Of a DNA stretch of 64,000 nt, positions 32,440-44,100 are shown piece by piece (within the stretch, counting starts at the first letter, position 1; each line of letters begins with the position of its first letter). A model generated the notes under the pieces. It ran no database searches. It was not told the DNA's origin and worked only from the letters and a program-made list of their open reading frames with translations. Source of the DNA: Odontesthes bonariensis (lineage: Eukaryota > Chordata > Actinopteri > Atheriniformes > Atherinopsidae); the NCBI RefSeq assembly GCF_027942865.1, contig NC_134513.1, positions 36,015,429-36,079,428 on the forward strand. Reading direction: 5' to 3'. A program made the translations under genes and the position numbers.

Positions 32440-33368
32440 AGAAAAAAAAAAAATGCCTGAAGCTTCATTTTAATTTTCCATCATACTATACACACTGAAG
32501 TGTGTAACTGCATATTACTCCAGGGTCAGCATCTTTTCCTATAGTCACTAACATGACTAAGATTTGAGTTTCAGCTGATTTAAGTCCAGACTGTGTCGGA
32601 ACTAATGAGAGGCTCCATATTTGTTGTGTGTCATGGTCGTATGGATCAATAGCCGCTTTCGGACAGAGCTGTTCTAAGGACGCAGTTATCAGAACTGTCC
32701 TACTCGAATTTCGTTCTGATAACTGTCCTTCCCCAGCGGAACTGTTTCAGTCTGCATTCGCACACGAGTCGGGACTGATGCGCCGCGCGCAGCCGTCTGA
32801 GACAGTGACGTTAGCCGTTTAGCGCCACATTCAACAACAAAACAAAACAAAACCTGATAAAAGTAGGAGAGAAGAAAACACCACAAACAAGCTAATATGG
32901 AGAGCGGGGAGGCCACCGTGTTCATGGTCTGCATGATGGTGATATTAATCATGGACAATCACATCAGGCGTCTAACATGGAGGCTGGAAAAGCTCACAGA
33001 GAGTCAGGAGACGATACTTTTTCATTTCATGAAGGAAGAAAGGAGAGCAGAGTGCCGCAGACAAAGGAGACCAGTGTAAGTTTAACTTATTAAACACCCG
33101 TCGGTTGTGTCCGTGTTGTATGAGGAAACATTTCAGCCGTGGCAACATGACAAGGGGCGGAGCTACCGACCACCAAACACCTCCGTCAGATGAGAATGAG
33201 GAGTCACGTGACTCCGGTCGGCCATGTTGGCAGGAGACGCTATTGGTTGCCAGGGGCAATGCCATCAGAACTGAACAGAGGCGCGCCTATATATTCCAGA
33301 TATCTTCCCGCATTTATCATTTCGGCAGGACGGAGACGAATACAATAAAAAAAAAAGAAAGCAAAGCA

Positions 33369-33710
33369 ATGCAGAAAGATAAGGTGAAAGAAAAGGGACC
33401 TTACAGGGACAAGCTTATTACAAGCGCAAAGCAGCGGTATTTGGAGAAGCTCTCGAGCATCCAAAATATTGATCCTTGCGAGCTCCCTGCAGCAGAATGG
33501 CACAGAGACCTGGACCAGTTATCTCCGTGCACATATATGGACATAGTCAATTATCTTGTCTTTGGTGTAAGTTACTACACTATGCAGGAGTTTAAATGTC
33601 ACAAATCTTTAGAATCGTACGAGACTTTCTGCTGTGGCTGGGTGCAGGACTTGGCCATCTTCAAGCCTCCAGGTGGCTCTGGTGATGATAACAGCGTTGT
33701 ACTGGCAAAG
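33369..33710 (+). pseudogene. ISL2EU second-protein-like exon (SWIM/YqaJ type)
   Basis: Starting MQKDKVKEKGPYRDKL, the frame runs through AAEWHRDLDQLSPCTYMDIV and NYLVFGVSYYTMQEFKCHKS and ends VLAK at a GTAAGG donor. This matches the N-terminal part of the SWIM zinc-finger/YqaJ exonuclease-like proteins carried by ISL2EU elements. I did not find the later exons with the zinc finger and nuclease motifs, so the gene is incomplete here. Assignment is by family memory. Confidence 0.6.
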
Positions 33711-35738
33711 GTAAGGTTCTTGTCATGCATTTTAGTGTGATGTAATTACATTGCATTTAGACACTTCTTGACCAAAATGACAACGTAATTAACTGCGACT
33801 TGTTTCGACTTGTTTTGTAAACACTAGATTAACGAGATGTTCAATGTACAGAAACGTTTCCAATGTTTTGATGTATGCTAAAGCTTATGTTTAGGTATTT
33901 AGTTGTCATTTGATTTTAGCCCAACGACACATACTGTAGCAGGTTATTGTGGGGGTGGGGGGGTGTTGTGTATTCGTGGTTACGTTTAGGCAGAGCGGGC
34001 GGCGCCCCCATCTTCCCCTTGGCCAGACTCAGGCTGTGTTCGAAACCGCCTACTTTTCCTACTAGTCATACTTTTTTAAGTTCCCGGATGTACACTAGAT
34101 GCATACTAGATTCGCCGAAATGTTGAGTATTCATCATGAGGTTACTTGTCACACTCAAACTACCCAAGATGCAACGTAACGTGACGTCGCCCATCGCCAT
34201 TTGAACGGTCAAATTCCGTTAACGGGACGAGAGCAGTCAAAGCGGCATAACCGGAAGTGCGTTGCTCACTGCGGCTAGCTTTAGCGCCGAATTCGTGGGA
34301 ACAAAATTGTAAATAGCCAGGATTTTGTCAGATTTTCAACACCTTGGGGGTCTAAATGACTACTTTCTCGCCTGAAAATGTTTCAAATGTTGCTAAAGTT
34401 ATATATTTACAGAGTTTATAGCTTAAGCTTTCAAATAAACACAGAAAACAGGATGTTTGATGGCATTTCGTGTTGTGTGGATGGAAATAATTAATTACGC
34501 AAAGAAACGTCGTGTTATTTCGATGCAGCAACATTTACGCTGCATATTCATGCCTTTGGTGGACCTAAAGTGAGGATTTTGACCAAAACATTTGTACTGG
34601 GCTCGTTCTCCTGATGGATACAGACAGAAAGATATTGCAGGTGTTTCTGTGCCAGAGGGTGACGAACGTGGTATCAAACGGGTGAAAACGGACAGAGAAG
34701 GAAATAATGACAGGTCAGTCTGCTAACCTAACACTACACTACACCGATGCTCCCACCACAACGCCCAGTGAAGTGCAACATCTCTCTGTGAGCAGTAGGG
34801 GGGTTGGGGGCGCCAGCCGTAAATCAGTGTCGGACCGCGACTGCGTTTCAGCCACAGAGGTGCAGGCGCCCGGGCCGGCATCGCGGGGGGTACAAAAAAA
34901 AAACCATGAAAAAAAAACAAAAAAAAAACAAGGGTGAGGGTGAGGGCGGGGGGGCGGCACCAGCACCGGGTTTCGCCCGAGGCGTAAATCAGTGTCGGAC
35001 CGCCACTGTCTGTGAGCCTCCACTTACCAGTCCAGTGGTATCACTTCAGTTGGGTGGGGCTTGTGGACAGACCCCCCGGTGACACGCCATGGTTTTGCTC
35101 TTCTTGTGCTGAATAGTGTTTCTTTGTTCTTTTGCACTAGTAACAGTATTATTTTATTATTGCTTGTTGTCAATGTTTACATGCTGGAAATTTTTATACT
35201 CTGAATGCACACATGTTCTTTTGCACTCGTAACTTTTCCTAGAGGTATATTGCATTCTGCACCTTGCGCCCTTATTCTTTTTTCCTGTTCTGTTAATAAA
35301 CATTGTTAAGCCATATCAAGTTGTTTCAAGCATTTATTTCAAACAAATTAAAAGGTAATGAACAAGGCACTCAAACATTTATTTCAAACAAATTAAAAAG
35401 TAATGAACAATGAGGAATGAACTCAAACAACACTTTTGCACATGTTCGTTAAGGCACAGCAAACAGTGACAATCTTATCTAAAGGCATTAGGTTTTCAAC
35501 CTCACATTTGAGCAGCATGTGCACAGGTACAGTTGAATGTAAAAATCTGAATTTGTCCAGTCAGGATGGTTCTCCAACATCTCATATGATGGCTTACCTA
35601 CACCAGAATAAATAGTTTATGAAAAAACCTATGCAATCAATGGCAAACCCATTACAGAACACATGCAAAATAAAGATACAGACTGAGAGGGTAACGCTGC
35701 TCATGGTATGACAAAAGGGCTGAAGGGGTACACATTAA

Positions 35739-36503
35739 GGTGCTGTTTACACATACCCGGGTATTTCGATAAACGCATATTTTCTAACCTTCGTTTGCAA
35801 AAAAAACTAGGTGCACACAGCCCCGTTTTTAAAAAAAAAACACGTCTACATTGATCCGCATAAATACGCTATCAAGAGCTGTTAAATTACGCCAAGCCTG
35901 ACGGTGGCAGTGTTAGAACAATGAGAATTCCACACAAGCCAATCAAAAGCCTAATAGAGAACCGCTGACAGGAAGAACTTCCGGATCCTTTTCAAGAAGA
36001 AAATATGGCGCCAGGCTCATGTGTGTGGACTGACAGCGAGACTGAGCTACTTTTACACGTTGCGCTGGACTATAAAACTGCTAAAGCCGTGAAAAATGTC
36101 CTTGTTGTTCAATACATTGTATGACTGTAATTTTCAAAATCACACAAGCGAGTATAGCTCTCAACAACAGAAATGCTGCTAGTACCTCCATGCTTGCCAG
36201 ATAAACAATGGACGGAGAGAATGGCGTTTTCACGCTAGCATCCTGCCAACATGGCGGATAGGGGCGGGGCTCTGTACTATGACGACAACTCCTCATTCCA
36301 TTCCCAAAACTCCGTTTTTGTCTCTCTCAACCAGTTTACACACAAACGCTAAACGGAGTTTTTAAAAAATCTCCACTTTTGCCGGAGTTTTTTTTTTAGC
36401 TTCGTTTTCGGAGGAAAAAAATCTGTTTGTGTATAAATGAAAGGCACAAACAAAGGGAAAGGTCTTCGTTTATCAAAATACCCGGGTATGTGTAAACAGC
36501 ACC
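35739..36503. mobile_element. Harbinger MITE nested in ISL2EU element
   Basis: Inverted ends GGTGCTGTTTACACATACCC and its complement, flanked by TAA at 35736-35738 and 36504-36506. A plus-strand segment from 36005 (MAPGSCVWTDSETELLLHVA) resembles the start of a Harbinger MYB-like domain and stops after about 40 codons. It is 765 bp long and non-autonomous. Confidence 0.85.
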
Positions 36504-36670
36504 TAACACATTAGCCACATTAGGGGGTAGTTAACATTAATTTTCGAAGAGGCAACAGTTCGCTAGTTAGCTAGGCAGCAACGTCAGGTGCACTTCAGGG
36601 TTTGCAACAACATAAGGTAACTTCGTAGCTTTAAGAGGCAACAACATAAAGAGATTTTTAGAGAACGTAC

Positions 36671-36967
36671 CCGAGTGAAAATGCAGGGAACACACTGTCA
36701 TCGACGGAGGGGTGCAATCGAAAGTAAGGTCCTTTCTTCTTATTGCAGCCAGCCAAGCAATCCGGCGTCTCCTCATCAGGTCAGAAACCTGCTCTCCCTG
36801 ATGCTGCATCCATTTAGGAAACCTAAAAAATGTATTTCGTTGTTCCTATGTTTCCCAAACGTATTATGTGAGGTACTGGAACAGTTCTTCACACAGCAGT
36901 GATTTCCTTACCTGACTCCCGCCCTCTGGTATTCGCATACCATCTGGGACGAGCCCACAACCGACAT
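36671..36967 (-). pseudogene. Decayed THAP-domain exons of ISL2EU transposase
   Basis: An exon at 36967-36912 starts MSVVGSSQMVCEYQRAG and ends at a GTAAGG donor. A second, ending at 36671 before GTACGT, encodes RRRRIAWLAAIRRKDLTFDC and VCSLHFHSG, the central and C-x2-H parts of a THAP zinc finger. ISL2EU transposases carry such N-terminal THAP domains. The first Cys pair is not convincing and the DDE domain is missing. Confidence 0.5.
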
Positions 36968-37634
36968 GATTTCAAATGGGGCTATTTTTTCTAAAACTCA
37001 TGCATGTGATTGGATGAAGAATCTGTCTGTCATCTTGACTGACACGCCACTTCAGCCACTCCCAATGACTCAACCCGTGACGTAGCTCAGAGCTTACCTG
37101 ACTCCCGCCCTCTGGAGCATGAATCGGCGGCCATAACCACAGCACGCGGCCAATTCATCCAAAGTCCCACCCAGCGATTAATGATTGGCTCTCATTATTT
37201 TCTAATCGGACGAAACACATACGACTCCCAGGCTCCTCAGATGGTTGTGTGAGGAAAGGGAACGCCCCACGTGTAGTTGGTGAACGCAGCCAGATGACAT
37301 GAGTCAGGTTAGTGATTTCCAGGCATGTTCTTGCAATTCCGTACTGTTTAAACTTACTGATTTAAAAACACACGCGTACACTGTAAACGAACGGAGAGAA
37401 TGGCGTTTTCACGCTAGCATCCTGCCAACATGGCGGATAGGGGCGGAGCTCTGTACTATGACGACAACTCCTCATTCTCAATAGAACCATGAAAAGACCC
37501 GACCTCGGAGAAGGAGCTAAATAGTTATAGGAACTAAGGGAGAAAGCCCCGAGTTCCTGTATGTCCGAACACGGGAGAAAACGGCCCCGCGGATTAAAAG
37601 TTTACTATGGTTCCTACAGTCCGAAAGCGGCTAT

Positions 37635-40600
37635 AGTCTGAAATTACAGGGAGAAGTTCTGCTTTCATTCTGGTCACAGATTTTATTGTTCTGAAAACCT
37701 GAGGGGTTTTGATTTGACAGTTGAACACCCAGACTTCTTATCAAAGCAATGAGTGGCAATCTATTTCCATCCTAAAAGACACCATAAAACACACAAGTCT
37801 CCTGAAAAAGACAAAAATTCTGAATTTTGTGGGTTAAGCAGTGTTTCGCATTAAGTTGTTAGCTACACAGAACATGTCTGTCTGTGCGTCAAAGCTGGAA
37901 ATTTTCTCTTGTTAGGGAACATTTTCTATTCAATTTTTTTGTGCTAAGCTAATTACGTACCAACACCATTTTTTTTACTGACAGCTGACATGAATTTGTA
38001 CTTTATATAATTCTCTCTTAGCATTTAAACTCAGAAAGAGGTCACAAACTTACAGAATGTCAAAAGTTTTGAGACTACACTAGCTAGCAGTTCTTTATTT
38101 CCATTTCTTTCAGCTAAGCTAGACTAAACGTAGCTTAGCTCAAAGTGGAAGCACTGTGAGGAAACTTTGTAATCCAATCCTTAATTGTGCCATTTAGAGC
38201 AACATTTTCAAGTTGTGTAAAAGTAGAAAAAGGAAACAAGACTGGTACGACTGAGTCATAAACTTAATCTCTTTGATAGCTTTATCTCAGACACTGCTGA
38301 GTCATGGATCTGACAGCTTTCAGCTAACAGAATTAGCATGCATGTTTACATCCAAAATAATGAATGTGGACATTTCTGATTTTGGGTTCAAGTCCACCAT
38401 GTTGGCATCATCAGACCAAACACAGTTTAACAAACAGAATTATTACAACTGTATTCATTTAATAGTTAAATGAGTCCGTTTAATTATTCTAGTCAAATCC
38501 TGATTGCCATATCAAAGCACCATCTTTTTATTTTTATTTTTTAACTTTTGAAAATGTCAACGTCATGTTTGAATTAGCAGCTCTAACAGGTAAGGGTTAG
38601 GGTAACCTTTATACCCTAACCTAACCCACGTATATTTACACAGCACCTGGCTAACATTAGCAGTGGGCCCCATCTCACATTTTAGTTTTAAGTGTAGTCT
38701 TTTTATCCAGTGCTTTTCTCCTCCATGGTTTTCCTTAACATGATTTGTTGCTGCATTTAAAAGTTTTTTACCATAACACGAGCAAAATGAATCGAGTTGA
38801 ATGGAGTGCAGCCTCTGCAACAACGCTCGTTCATGACATGTAATAAAATCCTCAAAAAGAAGCAGCACTTCAGTTCTCAGCTGCTTCACCACCATGATCA
38901 GGTGTTACAAAGCACAAACAGCTGTAATGTTTCAGATCATGTCTGAATATCTCCATTTAAATCCAAATATGCATCAATTCACAGTGAAAACAGTTTCTAA
39001 CAAACTTTAGCAGTTGTTTTTTTTCTTTTAATAAAAACTAAAATGACTTAGTTTTTTATCACTATCACAGAGGGTTTGTCAAACAATATAAAAAATGTAG
39101 AATCACACCAAACTCTGCTTTAAACTAGGCTTTATTCATACTATATACCTGCAAGACGACTTTGAATTGAAAGCAACACAATCAGGCACTTTCACCGGAG
39201 CTTTTCCAAAAGCAACATCTTAAATTTAAAGTAGAAACTCAGGGCAAATGAACCAAATCACAAGGAAAACACAGGACATCGACTCGTTTAAATAGTGAAC
39301 ATGTCTCTTGTAAGTGCGATGTACAGTGGGAAAAACAAAGTGGGCGTCACAATATGCAGAGTTGTTCCAGAACAGAGGTGTTTGTACAGTTAAATCTGTG
39401 TTTTTAACGTGTACGTCTTACAGTTCGTTGCCTTTGCTGATTGTTTTAACTGATTGGCAGCTTTTTCACAGTATTAAGCGTTGCATAAATCATTTTGTGG
39501 ATCATCACTTCAATATAAAATTCAAACAGCCACGTCTGTAAACTTGTAAATTAATGTTTTCACTCAAGCTGTACACGAACGATCCCGTGAACAGGTTTGC
39601 GTTCCCTACGGAAGCCCATCGATGCCAAGGAAAATAACTGCTGAAGATAAAGAAAGAGTTAAATTTATCTAATCATGACATTTATCTTTAAAGCCAGAAT
39701 TCAAAAGTTTGACTTGTATTTTAGCTCAAATAATCAGTCAGAAATTTAAACAGTAGTTTTAACTCGAACTCTTGAAATTAAACGAAAAACAAGACAAAAA
39801 TGTAATAAATTCAAACATTTAGGTCAAAATTACAAAAAGTACAGTCATTGAAAAAGATTAAATACGTTAAAGTTATTGAACTGAACAAATGTTGTAAAAA
39901 TCTGAGATGTTAATGTTCCAAATAAAATTCTACGTTAAAAAAAAAAAAAAAAAAAGGCAAATAACTGATCATTTAAAACAATCAAAAGATTTACAAAAAC
40001 AGGAAATAAAACTAAATAATGAACAAAAACACAGAAAGTCACAGACGGTAACTTAAGTCTGACTTTAGTCAAATGATCCTGTTAAATACTTTCACTTTTA
40101 AGTCATGATTAAGATTTAAAAGTCAGATACTGACTGAAGTATCGAAATTAAATACTCACGGGTCATATTCATGAGCTGAAAACAGATTAATATTACTAAT
40201 ATTAAAATGATACTAGTTTAATCTAACTCAACAATTTAAGCCACAAATAGTTAAGACGTTAAATCAAAATCGCTCCAACTTTGAACAAATTACCAAACAA
40301 ACGGTCAGAGGTTTAATTTATTTCACCGTTCAGATTTACAACTTTATCCGTCAATATCCTATTTTTTTTCTGGGCACGAATGGGCTTCCATACTAGTTTT
40401 CCAGATGGGAATGACTATTTAAAAAAAAACAAAAAAACCTAAAGCTTGAATTTTATTTACATTTTGAACAACTTATTCTCTTATTTACACTTTGTTCCTC
40501 CACTTCTTTTTCATTTCCTTCTGAAATTCAAACAACTCAACGATATTAGTGACACAAAAATACTTTTTCGTGAACTCTGGACATGCAGCCGACGCCGAGT

Positions 40601-41185
40601 CCCGCGCCGAGTCCCTACATCCGAGCAGGTAGCAAATAGAAAACCCGCTGAGGTGGTTCTGAGAACCGTTAAACTGAGGAGTGAGTGAAGGCGGGTGCTC
40701 ACAGACGGGCTGGAACGCTTCACTTCAAACTCTAAATCAACCGTTTGTTGCTCGACACATCAAAGAAAAATCTAATCTGAAATCAAATCCCCGCTCAGCC
40801 CTTTTTCTGTTCATTCTGCGGCAGCAAACGGCACAAAAGTGAAGCTGAATCTGTTGAAATGTGGTTTCTAAGGTGAGTAAAGCTGGTGAATCCTGACCGA
40901 GAAGAGTTGAGATGTTTCCAGGATCCCGAGCGCTCCTCTCGGAGCCCTTTCTGCACCGCACCGCGGCGTCGGAGCCTGTCGGGCTCCTTCTCTCCGACAG
41001 CTCAGCGGGTCATCGAGTCGGCAGCCCTCCGAGCTTCGGTCCATTCTCCCGTTCCAACGCGGGCTTTGTAACACGTTTAGTCCTCGCTGCAAAAGCAGCT
41101 CTATGCTAAGTTCCTTTTTTGATGAGAGGCGAGGGCGGCCGCTTCCTGAGTCCGTTCAGTCCCGGTGAACTTCCACTTTTACTTC
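37635..41185. other. XPOT 3' UTR and intergenic sequence
   Basis: No coding exon was found between the ISL2EU element and the XPOT stop codon. The part nearest XPOT is probably its 3' UTR (minus strand). AATAAA on that strand occurs at 39131-39136, giving a 3' UTR of about 2 kb if used. The 40880-41110 stretch is GC-richer than the rest. A short telomere-like inverted motif lies at 38591-38627. Confidence 0.4.
39131..39136 (-). terminator. Candidate XPOT polyadenylation signal
   Basis: AATAAA on the minus strand, about 2 kb beyond the stop codon. Other TTTATT words nearer the gene could serve instead. Confidence 0.3.
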
Positions 41186-44100
41186 CTAAAGTTTGGCTCT
41201 CTGAAAGAACGCCTGCAGAAGGAAGGAATGGTGGTTAAACGGCGAGCGGAAGCCCAGCCACTCACTGACGGGGGGAGAAACTACGCCTACCTTAATGTAG
41301 TTCTTCAGGACTTTGAGGTCCGGTTGCTGGAGCACCTGACACAGCTCCTGTGGACAAAGAGACGCCAAAGAAACCACCGTTACTGGAGGCAAATCCAGCT
41401 GGGACACCAAGCCCTTTAACCCATTTAAGCCGGGAAAGCATTGCCGCATTTCTACCTTTAAAGCCGGGGGCGCTGTTGCGTTATTCTACCTTTAAGGCCG
41501 GGAAAGCGTACACGTCTTTTTCAGACGGTAGTGATTGTGAGGAGTTTCTTGGCTTTGATGATGCTGATGAACGTGCTGACCCAACTGATCGAGATTTATG
41601 GCGAGCACATGTGTTTGAAGATGACGATAACGACGAGGATGATTTTGAAGGGTTTGAATGTGAGTGGAAGACTGACAATTACCACCGTAATCGACGGAGA
41701 GATTTCAACCGCACACCAGGGGAGAAAGTGGATTTACCTGCAGATGCCACACCGTTGCAGGCTTTTAATCATATTTTTACTGAGGAGCTTTGGGCGCATC
41801 TCGTTTCTGAGACGAATAGATACAGTGAGCAGGTACTTCAGACTCCAGCTCGAGCAAAGATGGCAAGGTGGTCACACTTAAAGCTGCAGTCTGCAAGAAT
41901 TGTTGTTGTCATACGTAAAGTCCTACTTTTTGGCATTTTAAGAGTTTACATGATCTATCAGAACGCTTGAAGTTGAAAACGGTGACCTCTGTAGTCGCAA
42001 AATGCAAGAAATGCTTATTTTTTAACCGAAAAATAAAAAGTTATTCAACTTCCTGTCCCGCCCCATCAAAACACATGAGAACTCGTGCACGTAGACGTGC
42101 ACGCCAGATGCGCCTACACGACTCCTCATTCATCAACTCACCTGTCATTTGCGATCATGGAAGACACAGTAAGTAGACAAGCCCGTAATGAAGTTCAATA
42201 GTCCAGATAAATAAGCGTGGGGACGAGCCTACCTTGTATCGCGCGTGCACAATCGGTGACCTGATTGGTTACCTTTTACCAGTCCGGTCTGCAATTTTGT
42301 AAACAAACCTGCTGACTTTGGAGGGACCTAGCGGGACATATAGGGGACCTAGAGAACTCGGTTTTTTTTGTATTGGGGTATTTAATGCATGGCATTATGC
42401 TTGAAAAAGAGTTGCAGACTGCAGCTTTAACTGTGCCAGAGATGAAAGCGTTTATTGGAATGTGTTTGGGCTCCTTGTGCCGCCAGTACGAAGAGATTAC
42501 TGGCGATAAAATAAATAAATAATTTAAATATAAAATTAAATTTTATTTTATTATATTACTATTTTCTAATTGAAAGTAGTGCTGTTCCTGCACTTCCAGA
42601 ATTTTCCAGAAAAACTTCAGGTTTTAGGGGGTCTTTCTGAAATCGCCCTGTTTTACAGGCATTCTTTTCCAGGCGTTTTAGGCCTAAATGGGTTAATAAC
42701 CACCATGTTGGAGGAGAGAGAGCTGAAAAAGACTAGAATATTCAAAGCACACAGGGCAGGTGCAGGGCAGGTGTTACCTGTGCGATCTCCGGCGACACCT
42801 GCAGCGAGGGCAGGTACTCCTGCTGGAGGAACTGGATGAACTCCAGCCCCTGAAGGGAAGGAACCACACAAACGTTAAGCTCTGGAACGACTGAGCAAAC
42901 CGAGCACGGAGCCGAGGAGCAGCCGCTCTTACCCGTTTGAGATGAATCATTTTCAGCGTGAGCGCACACTCCGACAGCGTCTGCAAAACAAAGACGAGTC
43001 GCACTCAGAACAGGCGGGAAAACGCGGCCCAGGAACTCTGGAGCAGGGACTTACCAGCACCGTCTGAGCGTCCGAGAGGTCAAAGGTGGGTTTGAGGGGG
43101 GCCAGGAAGCACGCCGGCACAATGTGCTTGTAGACGAAGTCGGGGAAGCCCACCAGGCCGTCCTTACCTCCTGCGGGGGGGGGGGGGGACCAAAGCGTCA
43201 GCAGAAGCGCACAGAGCTGAGAACACGGGTGCACACGGATCTGACTCACCCCACAGCTCCACCAGCTTGGACAGGATGATGAAGCAGGTTTTCTGAGCGA
43301 TGGGGTCGGGGAAGTCCACAGCGCCCTGGATGATGGTGAACAAGACCCGCTCGATGTTCTCTGCTCCTGAAAGCAGCACGGTCACATGGTCAGCCTCGCC
43401 GTTCCTGACTTATCGTTATCTACTCTGAGCGAGGCTCTGAACTCTGGGAAACATTCAGATTCTGCACCTCCCCCTTTAACAAAGCCAGCCTCAGCTATCA
43501 TTACGTCCCTCTGAGCTAACGTGGTGTGGGCAGCCATTGGTTCCAAGGTGATGAGGTAACCCTGAGGGTTCCCCCTGAACCTGCCCACCGCCCTTTTTAC
43601 AAGCATTCGCCTCCGCCTCCTCGCCGCTCACCCTGATTGGCCATCACCTCGTTCATTCCACTTCCTGTGATGGTCTGGATGAAGCTGAAGTAGCTCCTCC
43701 TCAGCATCTGCTTCTCCAGCGCCGCCGTCTGGTCGTTTTCCTCCGCCGGCCTCGCCAGCACCTCGAAGATGGCGAGCACCAGCGGCATGAAGACCTGCTG
43801 CAGGAAGGGGGACACGTGCTGCTGCCATGGCAACAGGAGGAGAGAAGTGTTAGCAGTGGCGTGTCAGACGTGGCGTGTCAGTGTCAGACGTGTCAGTGTC
43901 AGACGTGTCAGGTCAGACGTGGCGTGTCAGACGTGGCGTGTCAGTGTCAGACGTGGCGTGTCAGACGTGGCGTGTCAGTGTCAGACGTGGCGTGTCAGTA
44001 TCAGACGTGGCGTGTCAGTGTCAGACGTGGCGTGTCAGTGTCAGACGTGGCGTGTCAGTGCAGGACGTGTCAGACGTGTCAGTGTCAGACGTGGCGTGTC

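Larger units (their letters stand above)
32651..37632. mobile_element. ISL2EU-type DNA transposon with nested insertion
   Basis: The inverted ends AGCCGCTTTCGGAC and GTCCGAAAGCGGCT are flanked by AT on both sides (32649-32650 and 37633-37634), the 2-bp duplication typical of ISL2EU. Inside are a plus-strand exon like the second ISL2EU protein and, on the minus strand, decayed THAP-type exons. A Harbinger MITE is inserted at 35739-36503. A fragment resembling one end of a further element (TGTTCGAAACCGCCTACTTT) starts at about 34029 without a visible partner. An imperfect duplicated block (AAATCAGTGTCGGACCGC) occurs at 34820 and 34985. Confidence 0.85.
41420..42692 (+). mobile_element. piggyBac element remnant in XPOT intron 21
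   Basis: TTAA at 41416-41419 and 42693-42696 flanks inverted ends CCCATTTAAGCCGGG and the complement of GGCCTAAATGGG, the piggyBac signature. The interior encodes the N-terminal part of a PGBD-like transposase. Most of the catalytic domain is missing. A second TTAA-flanked MITE is inserted within the coding part. Confidence 0.88.

Noticed and set aside
34027..34300. A complete transposon starting TGTTCGAAACCGCCTACTTT
   Set aside because: I could not find a matching inverted end or target duplication, so I mention it only as a fragment inside the ISL2EU element.
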